A stretch of DNA of 64,000 nt from JAWCMQ01 sp039091255 (GTDB taxonomy: Archaea > Aenigmatarchaeota > Aenigmatarchaeia > GW2011-AR5 > JACRAC01). Under the pieces are notes generated by a model. It worked only from the letters and a program-made list of their open reading frames with translations. It ran no database searches and was not told the DNA's origin. Shown here piece by piece: positions 31,068 through 41,058 of this stretch (its first letter is position 1; each line of letters starts with the position of its first letter). The stretch spans positions 137,180 through 201,179 of the forward strand of contig JAWCMQ010000002.1 in the NCBI GenBank assembly GCA_039091255.1. Direction: 5' to 3'. Both the position numbers and the translations under genes were made by a program.

Positions 31068-31871
31068 ATGGTAACGAGACAAGCGAAAGATGGCAAGCAA
31101 GCCATTTGTAGATTAGCGGGCCAGCCAAAACGCGCAAAACGAGCTAAATGCAAGTTCGTAAGCGGCCACCCAGCAATGGCGCTCGGTGATTGGCTCATTG
31201 TGGCAGACTTGCATCTAGGGATAACGCGCGAACTGTATGAAGCTGGTGTCTCGCTTCCCAGCCAAATCAGTGCATTCGTCAAGCGGCTGCACGATCTCAA
31301 GCAGCTTACGTGCACCAGCAAGTTAATTCTGCTCGGCGACGTCAAGCATAAGGTGCCTGGAATAAGCTGGCAGGAGGAGCATGAGCTTCCCGATTTCCTC
31401 GCAGCGCTTGAATTCGATGAGATTATGATAATCAAAGGCAACCACGACGGCGGCATCGAGCAAATTATCCCCAGCGAACTGAAGGGCAAAGTCAAGGTAA
31501 AGAAATGGTTCGCTGCCGGTGGACATTACTTCACGCACGGTCACTGTAAAATGACTGGCACTGCTTTACGCTCGCCAACCATTAGCACCATCGTCATCGG
31601 CCACAACCAGCCCGCTGTTTTATTCCAAGATTCAATCGGTGCCCGCTATATCGAGCCTGTCTGGGTGCGCGGCCCGCTGAACGGTGTATACAAAGGGCAC
31701 GAGCTTATCATAATGCCGGCTTTCAATAATCTGCGCGGTCATGCGCTAGTTAACCGCGGCAAATTCATCGGCCCCATCGCAAAGCACATCAGCCCAAGGA
31801 CTGCCCGGGCATTCCTGCTCGACGGCACGGATTTGGGCACGCTCTCTAATCTCAAATTCAAGGAGGATTAG
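31068..31871 (+). CDS. Metallophosphoesterase associated with Lhr helicase
   Basis: 267 residues. The metal-binding set is complete: IVADLHLG (DxH), LLGDVKH (GD), IKGNHDGG (GNHD), YFTHGH (GH) and VIGHNQP. Ends one base before the Lhr start, the usual pairing in archaea and bacteria, so it is taken as the Lhr-linked nuclease or phosphatase in DNA repair. The first 35 residues are basic and may not all be translated; an internal ATG near MALGDWL is possible. Confidence 0.88.
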   Translation: MVTRQAKDGKQAICRLAGQPKRAKRAKCKFVSGHPAMALGDWLIVADLHLGITRELYEAGVSLPSQISAFVKRLHDLKQLTCTSKLILLGDVKHKVPGISWQEEHELPDFLAALEFDEIMIIKGNHDGGIEQIIPSELKGKVKVKKWFAAGGHYFTHGHCKMTGTALRSPTISTIVIGHNQPAVLFQDSIGARYIEPVWVRGPLNGVYKGHELIIMPAFNNLRGHALVNRGKFIGPIAKHISPRTARAFLLDGTDLGTLSNLKFKED

Positions 31872-34646
31872 ATGTTCAAAGATTTTTCGCCAAAGATGCA
31901 AGCTTTGATAAAGGAAAGGGGGTTTGTTGAGCCTACGCTGGCACAGCGCCTTGGAATACCCGAAATACTGAAAGGCTCAAACGTTTTGATAGTCGCTCCG
32001 ACCGGCATCGGAAAGACAGAAGCCGCATGCCTGCCGCTGTTTGACAAGATAAGCTCTGCAAGGTCCGAACCTATCTCGCTGCTCTACATTACGCCGCTCC
32101 GAGCACTCAACCGAGATCTCCTCGACCGCCTCATGTGGTGGGCAAATAAGCTTGATGTCGAAATAGCGGTTCGCCACGGTGACACTAGCCAGAACGAGCG
32201 AAAATCACAGGCGGATGCTCCACCTCATGTGCTTATATCCACACCAGAAACGCTCCAAGCCATGCTGGTAGGCAAGCGCATGCGTGAACATCTGAAAAAC
32301 GTAAAGCATGTTGTTATAGACGAGATACACGAGCTTGTGAGCAATAAGCGTGGAGCTCAGCTCTCGTTGGCGCTCGAGCGCCTGTCGGAGCTTGCGCCCG
32401 ACTTTCAGCGCATTGGCCTTTCAGCGACTGTGGGCTCCCCTGAGCTAGTTGCAAGATTCTTAGGACCTGGCACCAAAGTTATACACGCCGAGGGCGAGAA
32501 AAAATATGATATCCGCGTAGAATACCCTAAGCCTACATCAGCAGACGAGTCGTTGTCGGACGACCTAGTAATATCTCCTACAACTGTAGCCCGCTTGAGG
32601 CGCCTGCATGAGCTGATCAAATCGCACAAATCGGTGCTCACATTCACTAATACACGCGAAACAGCCGAGGTTCTCTCTTCCCGTTTGCGCACATTAGACA
32701 AAGACCTCGCGCAGGAAGTTCACCATGGCTCGCTGTCAAAGGAACGCAGAATAAAGTCGGAGCAGAAGTTCAAAGCGCAGGAACTTAAATCGATAATAGC
32801 AACGTCGAGTTTGGAGCTCGGCATAGATATTGGCTCATGCGATTTGGCAGTCCAATACTTGTCGCCGCGCCAAGTATCTCGGATAATACAGCGCGTAGGT
32901 AGAAGCGGCCACCACATCGGCGCGACGAGCAAAGGCGTAATTCTTTCGGGAGACGAAGATCTGTTCGAGTCTGCTGTTATTGCCAAACGTGCCTCCGAAA
33001 AGAAGCTCGAACCAATAAAGGCACACGAGCTTGCGCTCGACGTTTTGGCATCGCAAATAGTCGGTTTATCATTGGAATATAAGGAAATAGGCGTTGCAAA
33101 GGCGTTTGAGGTATGCCGCCGTGCCTTCCCTTTCCGCGATATCAGTAAAAAAGAGTTCGACCAACTAATAGAATTTCTTGATGCTGTACGCCTTGTCTGG
33201 ATAAACCAAACGCCTCTCGGTCCAAGCATCCGTCCGCGAAAAAGGGCCTTTAAGTACTACTTCTCAAACTTGTCGATGATTCCCGACACGGTTCAGTATC
33301 GTGTGTTGAGCGTTATAGAGAACGAACCTATCGGAAGCCTAGACGAAGAATTCGTCGCGGAGTATGGCCTTCCAGGCCAGAAATTCATCTGCTCTGGCCG
33401 CGCATGGCGCGTAATCGGTGTAGATGGGCTGACCGTGACGGTTGAGCCTGTAGAGGATATAGAATCTGCGATACCTGCCTGGGAAGGAGAGCTCATACCA
33501 GTGCCATTCGAGGTTGCGCAAGAAGTTGGTCGACTCAGGCGTGAGGTGGCCCAAAAGGCGCTCTCTCAAATCCGGGAAGAGTTTCCTATAGATTCAGCTG
33601 CTGCATCCGAGCTCTTGCGCATAATCGACAAGCAGGCATCTACGCATCCTGTCCCAGACGAAACGATGTGGCTCATAGAGTCCCACGACACTTTTGTAGT
33701 CATACACACTTGCTGCGGCTCGCTCGTCAACGACACGATAGGCCGCTATCTCGCAGCCATACTGACAGCTAAAACGGGTGTTGCCGTCACGGTAAAGTGC
33801 GATCCGTATCGCATAATCTTGCAAACAAAAGCAACGCCAGAGCAAGTCAAGTTCGAGCTCGAAAACGCAAAAAACATAGAGGAAGTCTTGCGGCTTGCGC
33901 TTTGCCGCTCTTCCCTGTTCAAGCACCGCTTCGTCCAGGTCGCTCGGCGATTCGGAATCATAGCCAAGGACGCCAGATACGACAAGCTGAACCTGTCAAA
34001 GATAATCGCCCAATACGCAGGCACGCCTGTTGAGGAAGAAACGCTCCGCGAGATATTTTTCGACAAGCTTGATGTCATAAACGCCGAAAGCATACTAGAC
34101 GCGATTCGAAAAAAGAAAATAAAACTCACCCTTAAGCCTGGCCTTTCGCACCTTGGTGAACTCGGTCTAATCCACCAATTCTCAGAGCTAATTAAGCCAG
34201 CCCAACCCGAAGAGGAGATATTCAAAGCCTTCAAACGCCGTCTTATGGCGACGCGCGTGCGGCTGCTTTGCATGAACTGCGCCGACTACTCGGTTGTAAA
34301 GCAGGTGAAAGACGTAGACGACCAGCCCGAGTGCCAGAAGTGCGGCTCGCGGTTGATAGCGGCGCTTCACCCAACTCGGCATATTGTACAGAAAATAGCC
34401 AAAGCCCGACTCAAGAAAAAGCCGCTCAACAGCGTTGACTTGCATGAGTTCCAAACCGCAAGGCGCAGCGCAGACCTTGTTATAGTGTACGGAAAAAAGG
34501 CCGTCATCGCGCTGGCAGGCCATGGCGTTGGACCAGAATCCGCCGCAAGGATATTGGCAAAGCTTCAGCCGACTCAGGAAGCATTCTACAGAGACATCCT
34601 TGAAGCAGAGCGCACATTCGCGCGCACAAAGCCTTATTGGAGCTGA
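31872..34646 (+). CDS. lhr: Lhr-family superfamily 2 helicase
   Basis: 924 residues, the Lhr-core length. RecA1: Q motif near PTLAQRLGIP, Walker A APTGIGKTEAA, TPLRALNRDLL, DEIHEL box, SAT (GLSATVG). RecA2: LTFTNTRETAEVL, ATSSLELGIDIG, QRVGRSGHH. The large C-terminal region holds the winged-helix and Lhr-specific domains, including a CxxC pair set (CMNCADY, CQKCGSR). An ATP-dependent DNA/RNA-DNA unwinding enzyme. Co-transcribed with the phosphoesterase. Confidence 0.95.
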   Translation: MFKDFSPKMQALIKERGFVEPTLAQRLGIPEILKGSNVLIVAPTGIGKTEAACLPLFDKISSARSEPISLLYITPLRALNRDLLDRLMWWANKLDVEIAVRHGDTSQNERKSQADAPPHVLISTPETLQAMLVGKRMREHLKNVKHVVIDEIHELVSNKRGAQLSLALERLSELAPDFQRIGLSATVGSPELVARFLGPGTKVIHAEGEKKYDIRVEYPKPTSADESLSDDLVISPTTVARLRRLHELIKSHKSVLTFTNTRETAEVLSSRLRTLDKDLAQEVHHGSLSKERRIKSEQKFKAQELKSIIATSSLELGIDIGSCDLAVQYLSPRQVSRIIQRVGRSGHHIGATSKGVILSGDEDLFESAVIAKRASEKKLEPIKAHELALDVLASQIVGLSLEYKEIGVAKAFEVCRRAFPFRDISKKEFDQLIEFLDAVRLVWINQTPLGPSIRPRKRAFKYYFSNLSMIPDTVQYRVLSVIENEPIGSLDEEFVAEYGLPGQKFICSGRAWRVIGVDGLTVTVEPVEDIESAIPAWEGELIPVPFEVAQEVGRLRREVAQKALSQIREEFPIDSAAASELLRIIDKQASTHPVPDETMWLIESHDTFVVIHTCCGSLVNDTIGRYLAAILTAKTGVAVTVKCDPYRIILQTKATPEQVKFELENAKNIEEVLRLALCRSSLFKHRFVQVARRFGIIAKDARYDKLNLSKIIAQYAGTPVEEETLREIFFDKLDVINAESILDAIRKKKIKLTLKPGLSHLGELGLIHQFSELIKPAQPEEEIFKAFKRRLMATRVRLLCMNCADYSVVKQVKDVDDQPECQKCGSRLIAALHPTRHIVQKIAKARLKKKPLNSVDLHEFQTARRSADLVIVYGKKAVIALAGHGVGPESAARILAKLQPTQEAFYRDILEAERTFARTKPYWS

Positions 34647-34712
34647 CGGAGCTAAAACGGCTAGGTTGCTGCGGCGAACCATCTATTTTTATTCTGTATT
34701 CACAATTATCTC

Positions 34713-36446
34713 ATGCCTTCCGCCAAAACGCAGGAAATAGCAAACATTTTCTACGAGATTGCGGACATACTCGAGCTCAAGCAGGTACCGTGGAAGCCCA
34801 TAGCATACCGCAAGGCTGCCCGCGCGCTCGAAACGATGGGCGAAGACGTTGAGTCGGTCTACAAGCGTGGCGGTGTGAAGGCCTTTATGGAAATTCCAGG
34901 AATAGGCGAGCGGCTTGCAAAGAAAATCGTTGAATATCTCGAAACAGGAAAGGTGCGCGAGTATGAGCGTGTCAAGCGCCTCATCCCATCTGGCGTCGAG
35001 GAGATGATGCACGTAGCGAGCTTGGGACCGAAGAAAGCGATGCGCCTTTACAAAGAGCTGCACATCAAATCCATCAGCGAGCTCGAAGCCGCGGCTAAAG
35101 CTGGAAAAATAAGAGCGCTAAAAGGCTTCGGTCAAAAAAGCGAGCAGGACATTCTACGAGGCCTTTCCTTCTTGCAGCTTCGCAAGGCGCGCCCGCTCCT
35201 CGGGACAGCCCTCCCGATAGCCCGCGACATTGAAGCACGCCTTAGGAAGGTGAAAGGTGTCAAAGTAGCACAAGCGGCAGGCTCTGTACGGCGGATGAAA
35301 GAGACCGTCGGCGATATAGATATTCTTGTCATTGCAGTCGATTCAAAGCCGGTGATGGATTTCTTCACGTCCATGCCTGACGTTGCAGCGGTGCTGGCAA
35401 AAGGGCCTACAAAATCCACAGTGATGCTTAAGCAGGGAATCCAAGCAGACGTCCGGGTGCTTGAGGAGCGTTCGTTCGGAGCAGCGTTGCAGTATTTTAC
35501 AGGAAGCAAAGACCACAACATTGCGCTGCGGAAAATCGCAATCCAAAAAGGCTACAAGCTGAGCGAGTATGGACTGTTCAGGCGCTCTGGTGCGTACGTC
35601 GCAGGCCGAACAGAACAAGATGTCTACCGCGCGCTTGGACTGCCCTACATCGAGCCTGAGTTGCGCGAAAATTGGGGAGAAATTGAAGCTGCGCAGGCAG
35701 GCCGACTTCCAAAGCTCATCGCACTGGGTGATATTAAAGGCGACCTGCACGTCCACACGAAATGGGATGGCGGTGCGCACACAATAGAAGAAATGGCAGC
35801 AGCAATACAGAAGATGAAGTATCAATACTTCCTCGTAGCCGACCACAGCAAAAGCCAGAAGATATCCAAAGGTCTCGATGAGCGTCGCCTCCTCAAGCAG
35901 ATCGCAGAAATCGATAGACTTAACAAAAAATTCGATGGCTTCAGAATATTCAAAGGCATTGAAGTCGATATCTTGCCGAGCGGAAAGCTCGACTTGAGCG
36001 ATGCTGTGTTAAAGCAGCTCGACTTGGTCATCGCGTCCGTTCACTCGCGCTTCAAATCAAGCAGGGAAGAGATGACCGCGCGCATATGCACGGCTCTTGA
36101 GAACCCGCATGTAGACATCTTAGGCCACCCCACGGGCCGTCTTATTAACGAACGCCCACCCTACGCCTTAGATATGGAGAAAGTGTTTGACGTCGCCAAG
36201 GCAAGTGACAAAATTCTTGAAATAGACGCCTTCCCGAACAGACTCGACCTGAACGACATTAACATAAAAGCTGCCAAAGCGGTGGGGTTAAAGTTCTCGA
36301 TTGGCACTGATAGCCACTCGCGGGATCACTTGCGCGTCATGGAGTTTGGAGTTGCCCACGCCCGCCGTGGCTGGCTTGAAGCTCGCGACGTCATCAATGC
36401 GATGCCACTAAAAAAGTTTGAGAAGTTTGTGGATTCTAGGCGATAA
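34713..36446 (+). CDS. polX: DNA polymerase X with PHP domain
   Basis: 577 residues, full-length PolX. N-terminal helix-hairpin-helix motifs (FMEIPGIGERLAKKIVEYLE, IRALKGFGQKSEQDI), palm with GSVRRMKETVGDIDILV carrying the catalytic Asp pair, third Asp near IQADVRVLEE, then the PHP exonuclease domain (GDLHVHTKWDGG, FLVADHSKS, ASVHSRF, GHPTGRL, GTDSHS). It fills gaps in base excision repair and proofreads with the PHP domain. Confidence 0.95.
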   Translation: MPSAKTQEIANIFYEIADILELKQVPWKPIAYRKAARALETMGEDVESVYKRGGVKAFMEIPGIGERLAKKIVEYLETGKVREYERVKRLIPSGVEEMMHVASLGPKKAMRLYKELHIKSISELEAAAKAGKIRALKGFGQKSEQDILRGLSFLQLRKARPLLGTALPIARDIEARLRKVKGVKVAQAAGSVRRMKETVGDIDILVIAVDSKPVMDFFTSMPDVAAVLAKGPTKSTVMLKQGIQADVRVLEERSFGAALQYFTGSKDHNIALRKIAIQKGYKLSEYGLFRRSGAYVAGRTEQDVYRALGLPYIEPELRENWGEIEAAQAGRLPKLIALGDIKGDLHVHTKWDGGAHTIEEMAAAIQKMKYQYFLVADHSKSQKISKGLDERRLLKQIAEIDRLNKKFDGFRIFKGIEVDILPSGKLDLSDAVLKQLDLVIASVHSRFKSSREEMTARICTALENPHVDILGHPTGRLINERPPYALDMEKVFDVAKASDKILEIDAFPNRLDLNDINIKAAKAVGLKFSIGTDSHSRDHLRVMEFGVAHARRGWLEARDVINAMPLKKFEKFVDSRR

Positions 36447-36461
36447 ATTCGGTGATATGGT

Positions 36462-37361
36462 ATGGAAGCAGAAACCCTCCAAAAATACTTAGAAGCCGGC
36501 AAAATCGCGTCATCTATCAGAAAATCCGCAAAGGAATGGGCGCGCCCCGGTGTAACGTTGCTTGAGCTGGCAGAGAAAATAGAAGGTGCTGTCACACGTT
36601 CTGGTGCTGCGCTTGCTTTCCCTGTTAACCTTTCGTTGAACGAATTCGCTGCGCATTACACGCCATCACTCGATGAAACGACGGCGATAAAAGAAGGTGA
36701 CCTGCTTAAGGTGGATATAGGCGTCCACATCGACGGCTTCGTCGCCGATACGGCGTTCACAGTATGCTTCAGCCCTCAATACGATTTTCTTGTTAAAGCT
36801 GTTGACTCCGCACTAGACAGCGCAATCAAGTTGTGCAAGCCCGGCATCACGATAGCAGAGATTTCAGAGGCCATCGAACAGGCAATCCGATTCGCTGGAG
36901 CCGTGCCGATATCAAATCTCACAGGTCACGGTCTCACCAGATTTGATATTCACGCTGAGCCCCCAATACCCAATATAAAAGTTGTATCAAACCAAAGACT
37001 CGCAGCCGGTCAAGTAATAGCCATCGAGCCTTTCGCCACAACACCGCAAGGAGCTGGATACGTTAAGGACTCCGAGCACATGCTGATATTTCGCCTTGTT
37101 GCACAGAAGCCTGTAAGGAACCAAGACGCGAGAAAAATATCGGCGTTAGCCAAAAACTTGGAAGGCTTGCCATTTGCGCGGCGTTGGATTGAGCGTGATC
37201 TGAAGCTAAGAGGCTTCAAGCTTAACCTTGCACTAAAGGAACTAATCGACCGTGAGGCAGTTGAGGCGTTCCCAGCTCTACGTGAAGCTCATGGGCAACC
37301 CGTAGCGCAGGCAGAACACACAATTATCGTCGATAATCCGTCAATCGTGACGACAAAATGA
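36462..37361 (+). CDS. map: Methionine aminopeptidase, type II
   Basis: 299 residues. It removes the initiator Met. Metal ligands are visible at LLKVDIGVHIDGFVADTA (two Asp), LTGHGLTRFDIH (His) and VIAIEPFAT (Glu), with the final Glu near QAEHTIIV. The type II insert spans residues 200-250. Fifteen bases after polX. Confidence 0.95.
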   Translation: MEAETLQKYLEAGKIASSIRKSAKEWARPGVTLLELAEKIEGAVTRSGAALAFPVNLSLNEFAAHYTPSLDETTAIKEGDLLKVDIGVHIDGFVADTAFTVCFSPQYDFLVKAVDSALDSAIKLCKPGITIAEISEAIEQAIRFAGAVPISNLTGHGLTRFDIHAEPPIPNIKVVSNQRLAAGQVIAIEPFATTPQGAGYVKDSEHMLIFRLVAQKPVRNQDARKISALAKNLEGLPFARRWIERDLKLRGFKLNLALKELIDREAVEAFPALREAHGQPVAQAEHTIIVDNPSIVTTK

Positions 37362-37428
37362 GAAAATAAATAGTTCTAATTCGCCTCAGCAGCTCCACAC
37401 ATTTATATAGTTTCAACCAAAAACAATT

Positions 37429-37992
37429 TTGATGCCGACGATTGCAATAATTGACAACGGCAGAGGCGCTGACCGGCTGGCGCAGCTCGTGCGCGGTTCT
37501 AAAATTGTGAAGCCTAGCGCAGTGCCGACGGCGGACGCTTACATTCTCTCCGATGGCCAGCTCTCGCCAGCCGTGGAGAAAGCAAACATATCGCTTATCA
37601 AATCAAACAATGCCCCGATTCTGGGGATAGGTGCGGGTTACCTTTGCATAGGGCTCGCGTATGGGGCAAAGACCAAACCTGCCAGCTGCTCGAGAAATGA
37701 ACGCATAACAATCACGCAGCGCTCGCCCATCCTGCTCGATCTCAAAAAGACTTTTACTGCAGTAGTAGAGCAGAAACTCAGGCTTGATGAGTTGCCGCCT
37801 GCTCTCGGATCTGTAGCGGCTTGCCCGAAGAACCCTAATGCGGTCGTACAGCATGGCGCAAATCTGGATAGCCCAGCTGATTCGCCGCTGCCGCAGTTCG
37901 GCGTTCACTTCAATCCAGAGTTAGGTATGGAAGGCATGGCCGTGTTGAACAACTTCTTGCATTTCGTTGAGATGTGGAAGAAATACCACTAG
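37429..37992 (+). CDS. GuaA-type glutamine amidotransferase homologue without catalytic Cys and His
   Basis: 187 residues, the length of the archaeal stand-alone amidotransferase subunit of GMP synthase. The fold is clear (TIAIIDNGRGADRLAQLV, NAPILGIGAGYLCIGLAYGA, QFGVHFNPELG), but the nucleophile in GICxGH is Gly (GIGAGY) and the catalytic His in FHPE is Asn (FNPE). It cannot hydrolyse glutamine in the usual way. It may be a regulatory or structural partner. No GMP synthase ATPase subunit is in the window. Confidence 0.75.
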   Translation: MMPTIAIIDNGRGADRLAQLVRGSKIVKPSAVPTADAYILSDGQLSPAVEKANISLIKSNNAPILGIGAGYLCIGLAYGAKTKPASCSRNERITITQRSPILLDLKKTFTAVVEQKLRLDELPPALGSVAACPKNPNAVVQHGANLDSPADSPLPQFGVHFNPELGMEGMAVLNNFLHFVEMWKKYH

Positions 37993-38014
37993 GCAGCTTA
38001 CTAGGAGACCGTGC

Positions 38015-38362
38015 TTACCCAAAATACGACTCCTGCGCCTGGTGCGCTTGCTGAATCTGTACCCCGGCCTTCGCGGCACGCTGTCTTTTGTGGAACTCTT
38101 TGTAAATCCCCCACGTGCGCTCACCTGATTTCATGTCCAGGACCTTTACGATGAGCTGCCTTGGTGTTGCAGCTGCACCGACTGTTATGGGTGTATAGTC
38201 GACAAGCACAAAGTCTCCTTGCTTGACGAACTTCGCTACCTTCGCATCGGCCCTGAGCGTAATGATGTTTTCATCCCACATTTCGAGCGTCGCTTGTACG
38301 CTGTCATCGCCTCTCGCTGCTTTACCCGACCATACCTCCAAAACTTTCCCTATGTGATACAT
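38015..38362 (-). CDS. Hypothetical protein downstream of Cdc48 (115 aa)
   Basis: The start at 38362 (MYHIGKVLEVWSGKAARGDD) is chosen because GGAGG stands seven bases upstream; longer starts at 38413 and 38407 exist. The first 80 residues look like a small beta barrel (TLEMWDENIITLRADAKVAK, GDFVLVDYTPI), the rest a basic helix. Family not recognised. It directly follows cdc48 and is probably co-transcribed, so a link to Cdc48 function is possible. Confidence 0.6.
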   Translation of the reverse strand: MYHIGKVLEVWSGKAARGDDSVQATLEMWDENIITLRADAKVAKFVKQGDFVLVDYTPITVGAAATPRQLIVKVLDMKSGERTWGIYKEFHKRQRAAKAGVQIQQAHQAQESYFG

Positions 38363-38413
38363 GGAATTGCCTCCATTCATTTGAAACGCGGCCGCAAGCC
38401 GCTCCATCGCCAA

Positions 38414-40681
38414 TTACCTAATGTACTCGACATCCTCCTCAGGTGTCTGCTCCCTCTTTCGCTTGAGCACCGACTCATAAAACTTGTTCATCGCCTCGCT
38501 GACAGATGGCTTAACCGTCTGGAGCGCCTTTTCGAATTCTTTCTCGCTTATCTTGTTCGCTTCGATGTCTTTGCGCAAAGCGACGATTGCCGACTCGCGG
38601 CAAACTGCTTCGATGTCTGCTCCGCTATACCCCTCAGTTTTGTCCGCCAACTCCTCGAGGCTCACGCCATCGAGTGGCATGCCTTTGGTATGAATCTTCA
38701 ATATCTCAAGTCGTGCATCGCGATCCGGCGTAGGTACAAGGATATGCCTATCAAACCGGCCGGGTCTAAGCAGCGCGGGGTCCAGAATATCAGGCCTATT
38801 TGTCGCTGCAATTACGATTACATCGCGCATCTCCTCAAGGCCCGACATCTCTGCCAGCATCTGGCTCACGACACGCTCCGTGACATGGCTATCTATCGCA
38901 GCCCCACGTCTCGGAGTAAGCGCGTCTATCTCATCAAAAAAGATGATGGCTGGCGCTACCTGCTTTGCCCTGCGGAAAACATCGCGCACATGCTTTTCGG
39001 ATTCGCCAACCCACATGCTGAGCAACTCACTTGCCTTGATGTAGATAAAGTTCGCTCCGCTCTCGCCGGCAACGGCTTTTGCGAGTAGCGTCTTGCCACA
39101 TCCTGGCGGTCCGTAGAGCAGCACACCCTTTGGCGGCCTTATGCCCATCCGCTTGAACGCCTCAGGCGCCTTTAGTGGCCATTCGACAGCCTCTATTAGT
39201 GCCTGCTTAACATCACTCAGTCCGCCTATGTCAGACCACTTTACCTTAGGCACTTCTATCATGACTTCGCGCATCCCAGACGGCTGTACCATTTTCAGCG
39301 CATGCTCAAAGTCTTCGCCTGTCACCACTAGCTTCTTCAGTATATCTGGCGGGAGTGGTTTGTCTTCTTCTATTGCGCTGAGGTCAGGCAATATGCGTCT
39401 TAGCGCATGCATCGCAGCCTCTTTGCACAATGCTGTTATGTCCGCGCCAACGTAGCCATACGTTATCTCTGCTATCTTGTCCAAGTCGACGCCTTTGTCC
39501 AACGGCATCCCGCGCGTGTGTATCTGCAAAATCTCTTTGCGGCCTGCCTTGTCTGGCACGCCAATTTCGATTTCCCTGTCAAGGCGCCCCGGCCTTCGTA
39601 GCGCAGGGTCTATGGCATTCGGTATGTTCGTCGCGCCGATTACGATGACTTTGCCGCGGCTCTTCAGCCCGTCAAGCAGCGTGAGCAATTGGGAAACGAC
39701 GCGCTTCTCGACCTCTCCCTTGACTTCTTCGCGCTTTGGCGCAATAGAATCTATCTCGTCTATGAAGATAATCGATGGCGCTGATTTCTGAGCCTGGTCA
39801 AAAATATTTCTTAGGTTCTCTTCGGATTGTCCGTACCACTTCGACATTATTTCCGGCCCGTTCAGCACAAAGAACCGCGCACCCGACTCGTTTGCAACGG
39901 CTTTTGCGAGCAGCGTCTTGCCACATCCTGGCGGTCCATGAAGCAGCACGCCTTTAGGTGGCTCTATGCCCAGCCGCTCGAAGAGCTCTGGATGCTTTAG
40001 CGGAAGCTCTATCATCTCGCGCACGAGCTTTATCTCTTCGTGCAGGCCGCCAAGATCTTCATATGTCACGTCTGGAACTTTTTCCTCCATGACCTCCGTT
40101 GCTTGGGGCAAAAGCTCTACTTCAGTTGCGCGTGTTATACGCACCGGCCCTTTCGGGTCTGTTGCGACTATCACAAACCGCTCCTCACTAAAGCCAAGCG
40201 GCGTGAACATGTTTTCTATGTCCATGCCGAAGAACGCCTCGAAGAAGTTCGTCTCTTGCCTCGTGCGCACAACCGGGTTTGGAACGATGACGTCTCCAAC
40301 CATGACAGGCCGCATCAAGAGATTCCTCTTCATGAGTTCGCCGGACATGTGAATCATTATGCCTTTTCGAGCCGGCGCTATCGTCACCGAACGTGCTTCT
40401 TTCGCGTCTGCGCGTTTGACGTTTACGACCTCGGATATCGACGCCCCGCAGTTGCGCCTCATGAGGCCATCCATGCGTATGATGTCAGAACCTACATCGG
40501 CTGGGTAAGCACGAACGGCTATGCCGACCGTCCTCCGCTTGCCTTCAATCTCGATGACGTCGCCTTCGCTGACGCCCAGTCGCTTCATATCGCGCGCCGA
40601 GATGCGCGCAATGCCGCGCCCAGAGTCGCCGCGCTCGGTCAGCTCCCCGACCTTAAGCCTGACTTGCGATATAGCTTCCAT
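38414..40681 (-). CDS. cdc48: Cdc48/VCP AAA+ ATPase
   Basis: 755 residues. N-domain (residues 1-180; LKVGELTERGDSGRGIARIS), then two AAA modules each with Walker A (GPPGCGKTLLAKAVA), Walker B (FIDEIDSI; FFDEIDAL) and the second region of homology (RRPGRLDREIEIG; LRPGRFDRHILVP). It unfolds ubiquitin-like or other substrates as a hexamer. The ATG at 40681 follows AGGTGA, better than the GTG at 40690. Upstream sits a receiver protein whose stop overlaps this start region. Confidence 0.96.
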   Translation of the reverse strand: MEAISQVRLKVGELTERGDSGRGIARISARDMKRLGVSEGDVIEIEGKRRTVGIAVRAYPADVGSDIIRMDGLMRRNCGASISEVVNVKRADAKEARSVTIAPARKGIMIHMSGELMKRNLLMRPVMVGDVIVPNPVVRTRQETNFFEAFFGMDIENMFTPLGFSEERFVIVATDPKGPVRITRATEVELLPQATEVMEEKVPDVTYEDLGGLHEEIKLVREMIELPLKHPELFERLGIEPPKGVLLHGPPGCGKTLLAKAVANESGARFFVLNGPEIMSKWYGQSEENLRNIFDQAQKSAPSIIFIDEIDSIAPKREEVKGEVEKRVVSQLLTLLDGLKSRGKVIVIGATNIPNAIDPALRRPGRLDREIEIGVPDKAGRKEILQIHTRGMPLDKGVDLDKIAEITYGYVGADITALCKEAAMHALRRILPDLSAIEEDKPLPPDILKKLVVTGEDFEHALKMVQPSGMREVMIEVPKVKWSDIGGLSDVKQALIEAVEWPLKAPEAFKRMGIRPPKGVLLYGPPGCGKTLLAKAVAGESGANFIYIKASELLSMWVGESEKHVRDVFRRAKQVAPAIIFFDEIDALTPRRGAAIDSHVTERVVSQMLAEMSGLEEMRDVIVIAATNRPDILDPALLRPGRFDRHILVPTPDRDARLEILKIHTKGMPLDGVSLEELADKTEGYSGADIEAVCRESAIVALRKDIEANKISEKEFEKALQTVKPSVSEAMNKFYESVLKRKREQTPEEDVEYIR

Positions 40682-40686
40682 GATGT

Positions 40687-41055
40687 TCACCTTCGGTTGT
40701 TTGCGCAGTCCGCACAGACATAGCGGTAAATCTCTTCGATTGGGACTGGTTTTTGGAGAAACGGAACGCCCAGCGTGTCTGCATGTCTCCGGTTCTCCTC
40801 TTTTCCCGACATGATGATGTACGCAGACCCTGACCAGCGCGCCCTATGCGCTTCAATGAGCTCTGCGCCGGTCATGCCACCCATATCGTAGTCTGTCAAC
40901 ACGAGTCTATACTGCTCCTTTTCGCACGCCGCAATGAACGCAGCGCCGTTCCTGAAAACGCCGATTGCGCAACCGCATCCTTTTTCGCGCAAGACGTCCC
41001 CTATGCACTCAGCGACATCTTTATCGTCATCAATAATCGCTACCTTTCGAGCCAT
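40687..41055 (-). CDS. Stand-alone response-regulator receiver protein
   Basis: 122 residues, one receiver domain. Acidic pocket IIDDDKDV, phospho-acceptor Asp in VLTDYDMGGMTG, Ser/Thr at YIIMSGKEEN and the conserved Lys in LQKPVP. No output domain and no histidine kinase nearby. It lies directly upstream of cdc48 on the same strand with the stop inside the cdc48 ribosome-binding site, so the two are translated from one message. Confidence 0.92.
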   Translation of the reverse strand: MARKVAIIDDDKDVAECIGDVLREKGCGCAIGVFRNGAAFIAACEKEQYRLVLTDYDMGGMTGAELIEAHRARWSGSAYIIMSGKEENRRHADTLGVPFLQKPVPIEEIYRYVCADCANNRR

Positions 41056-41058
41056 GTA

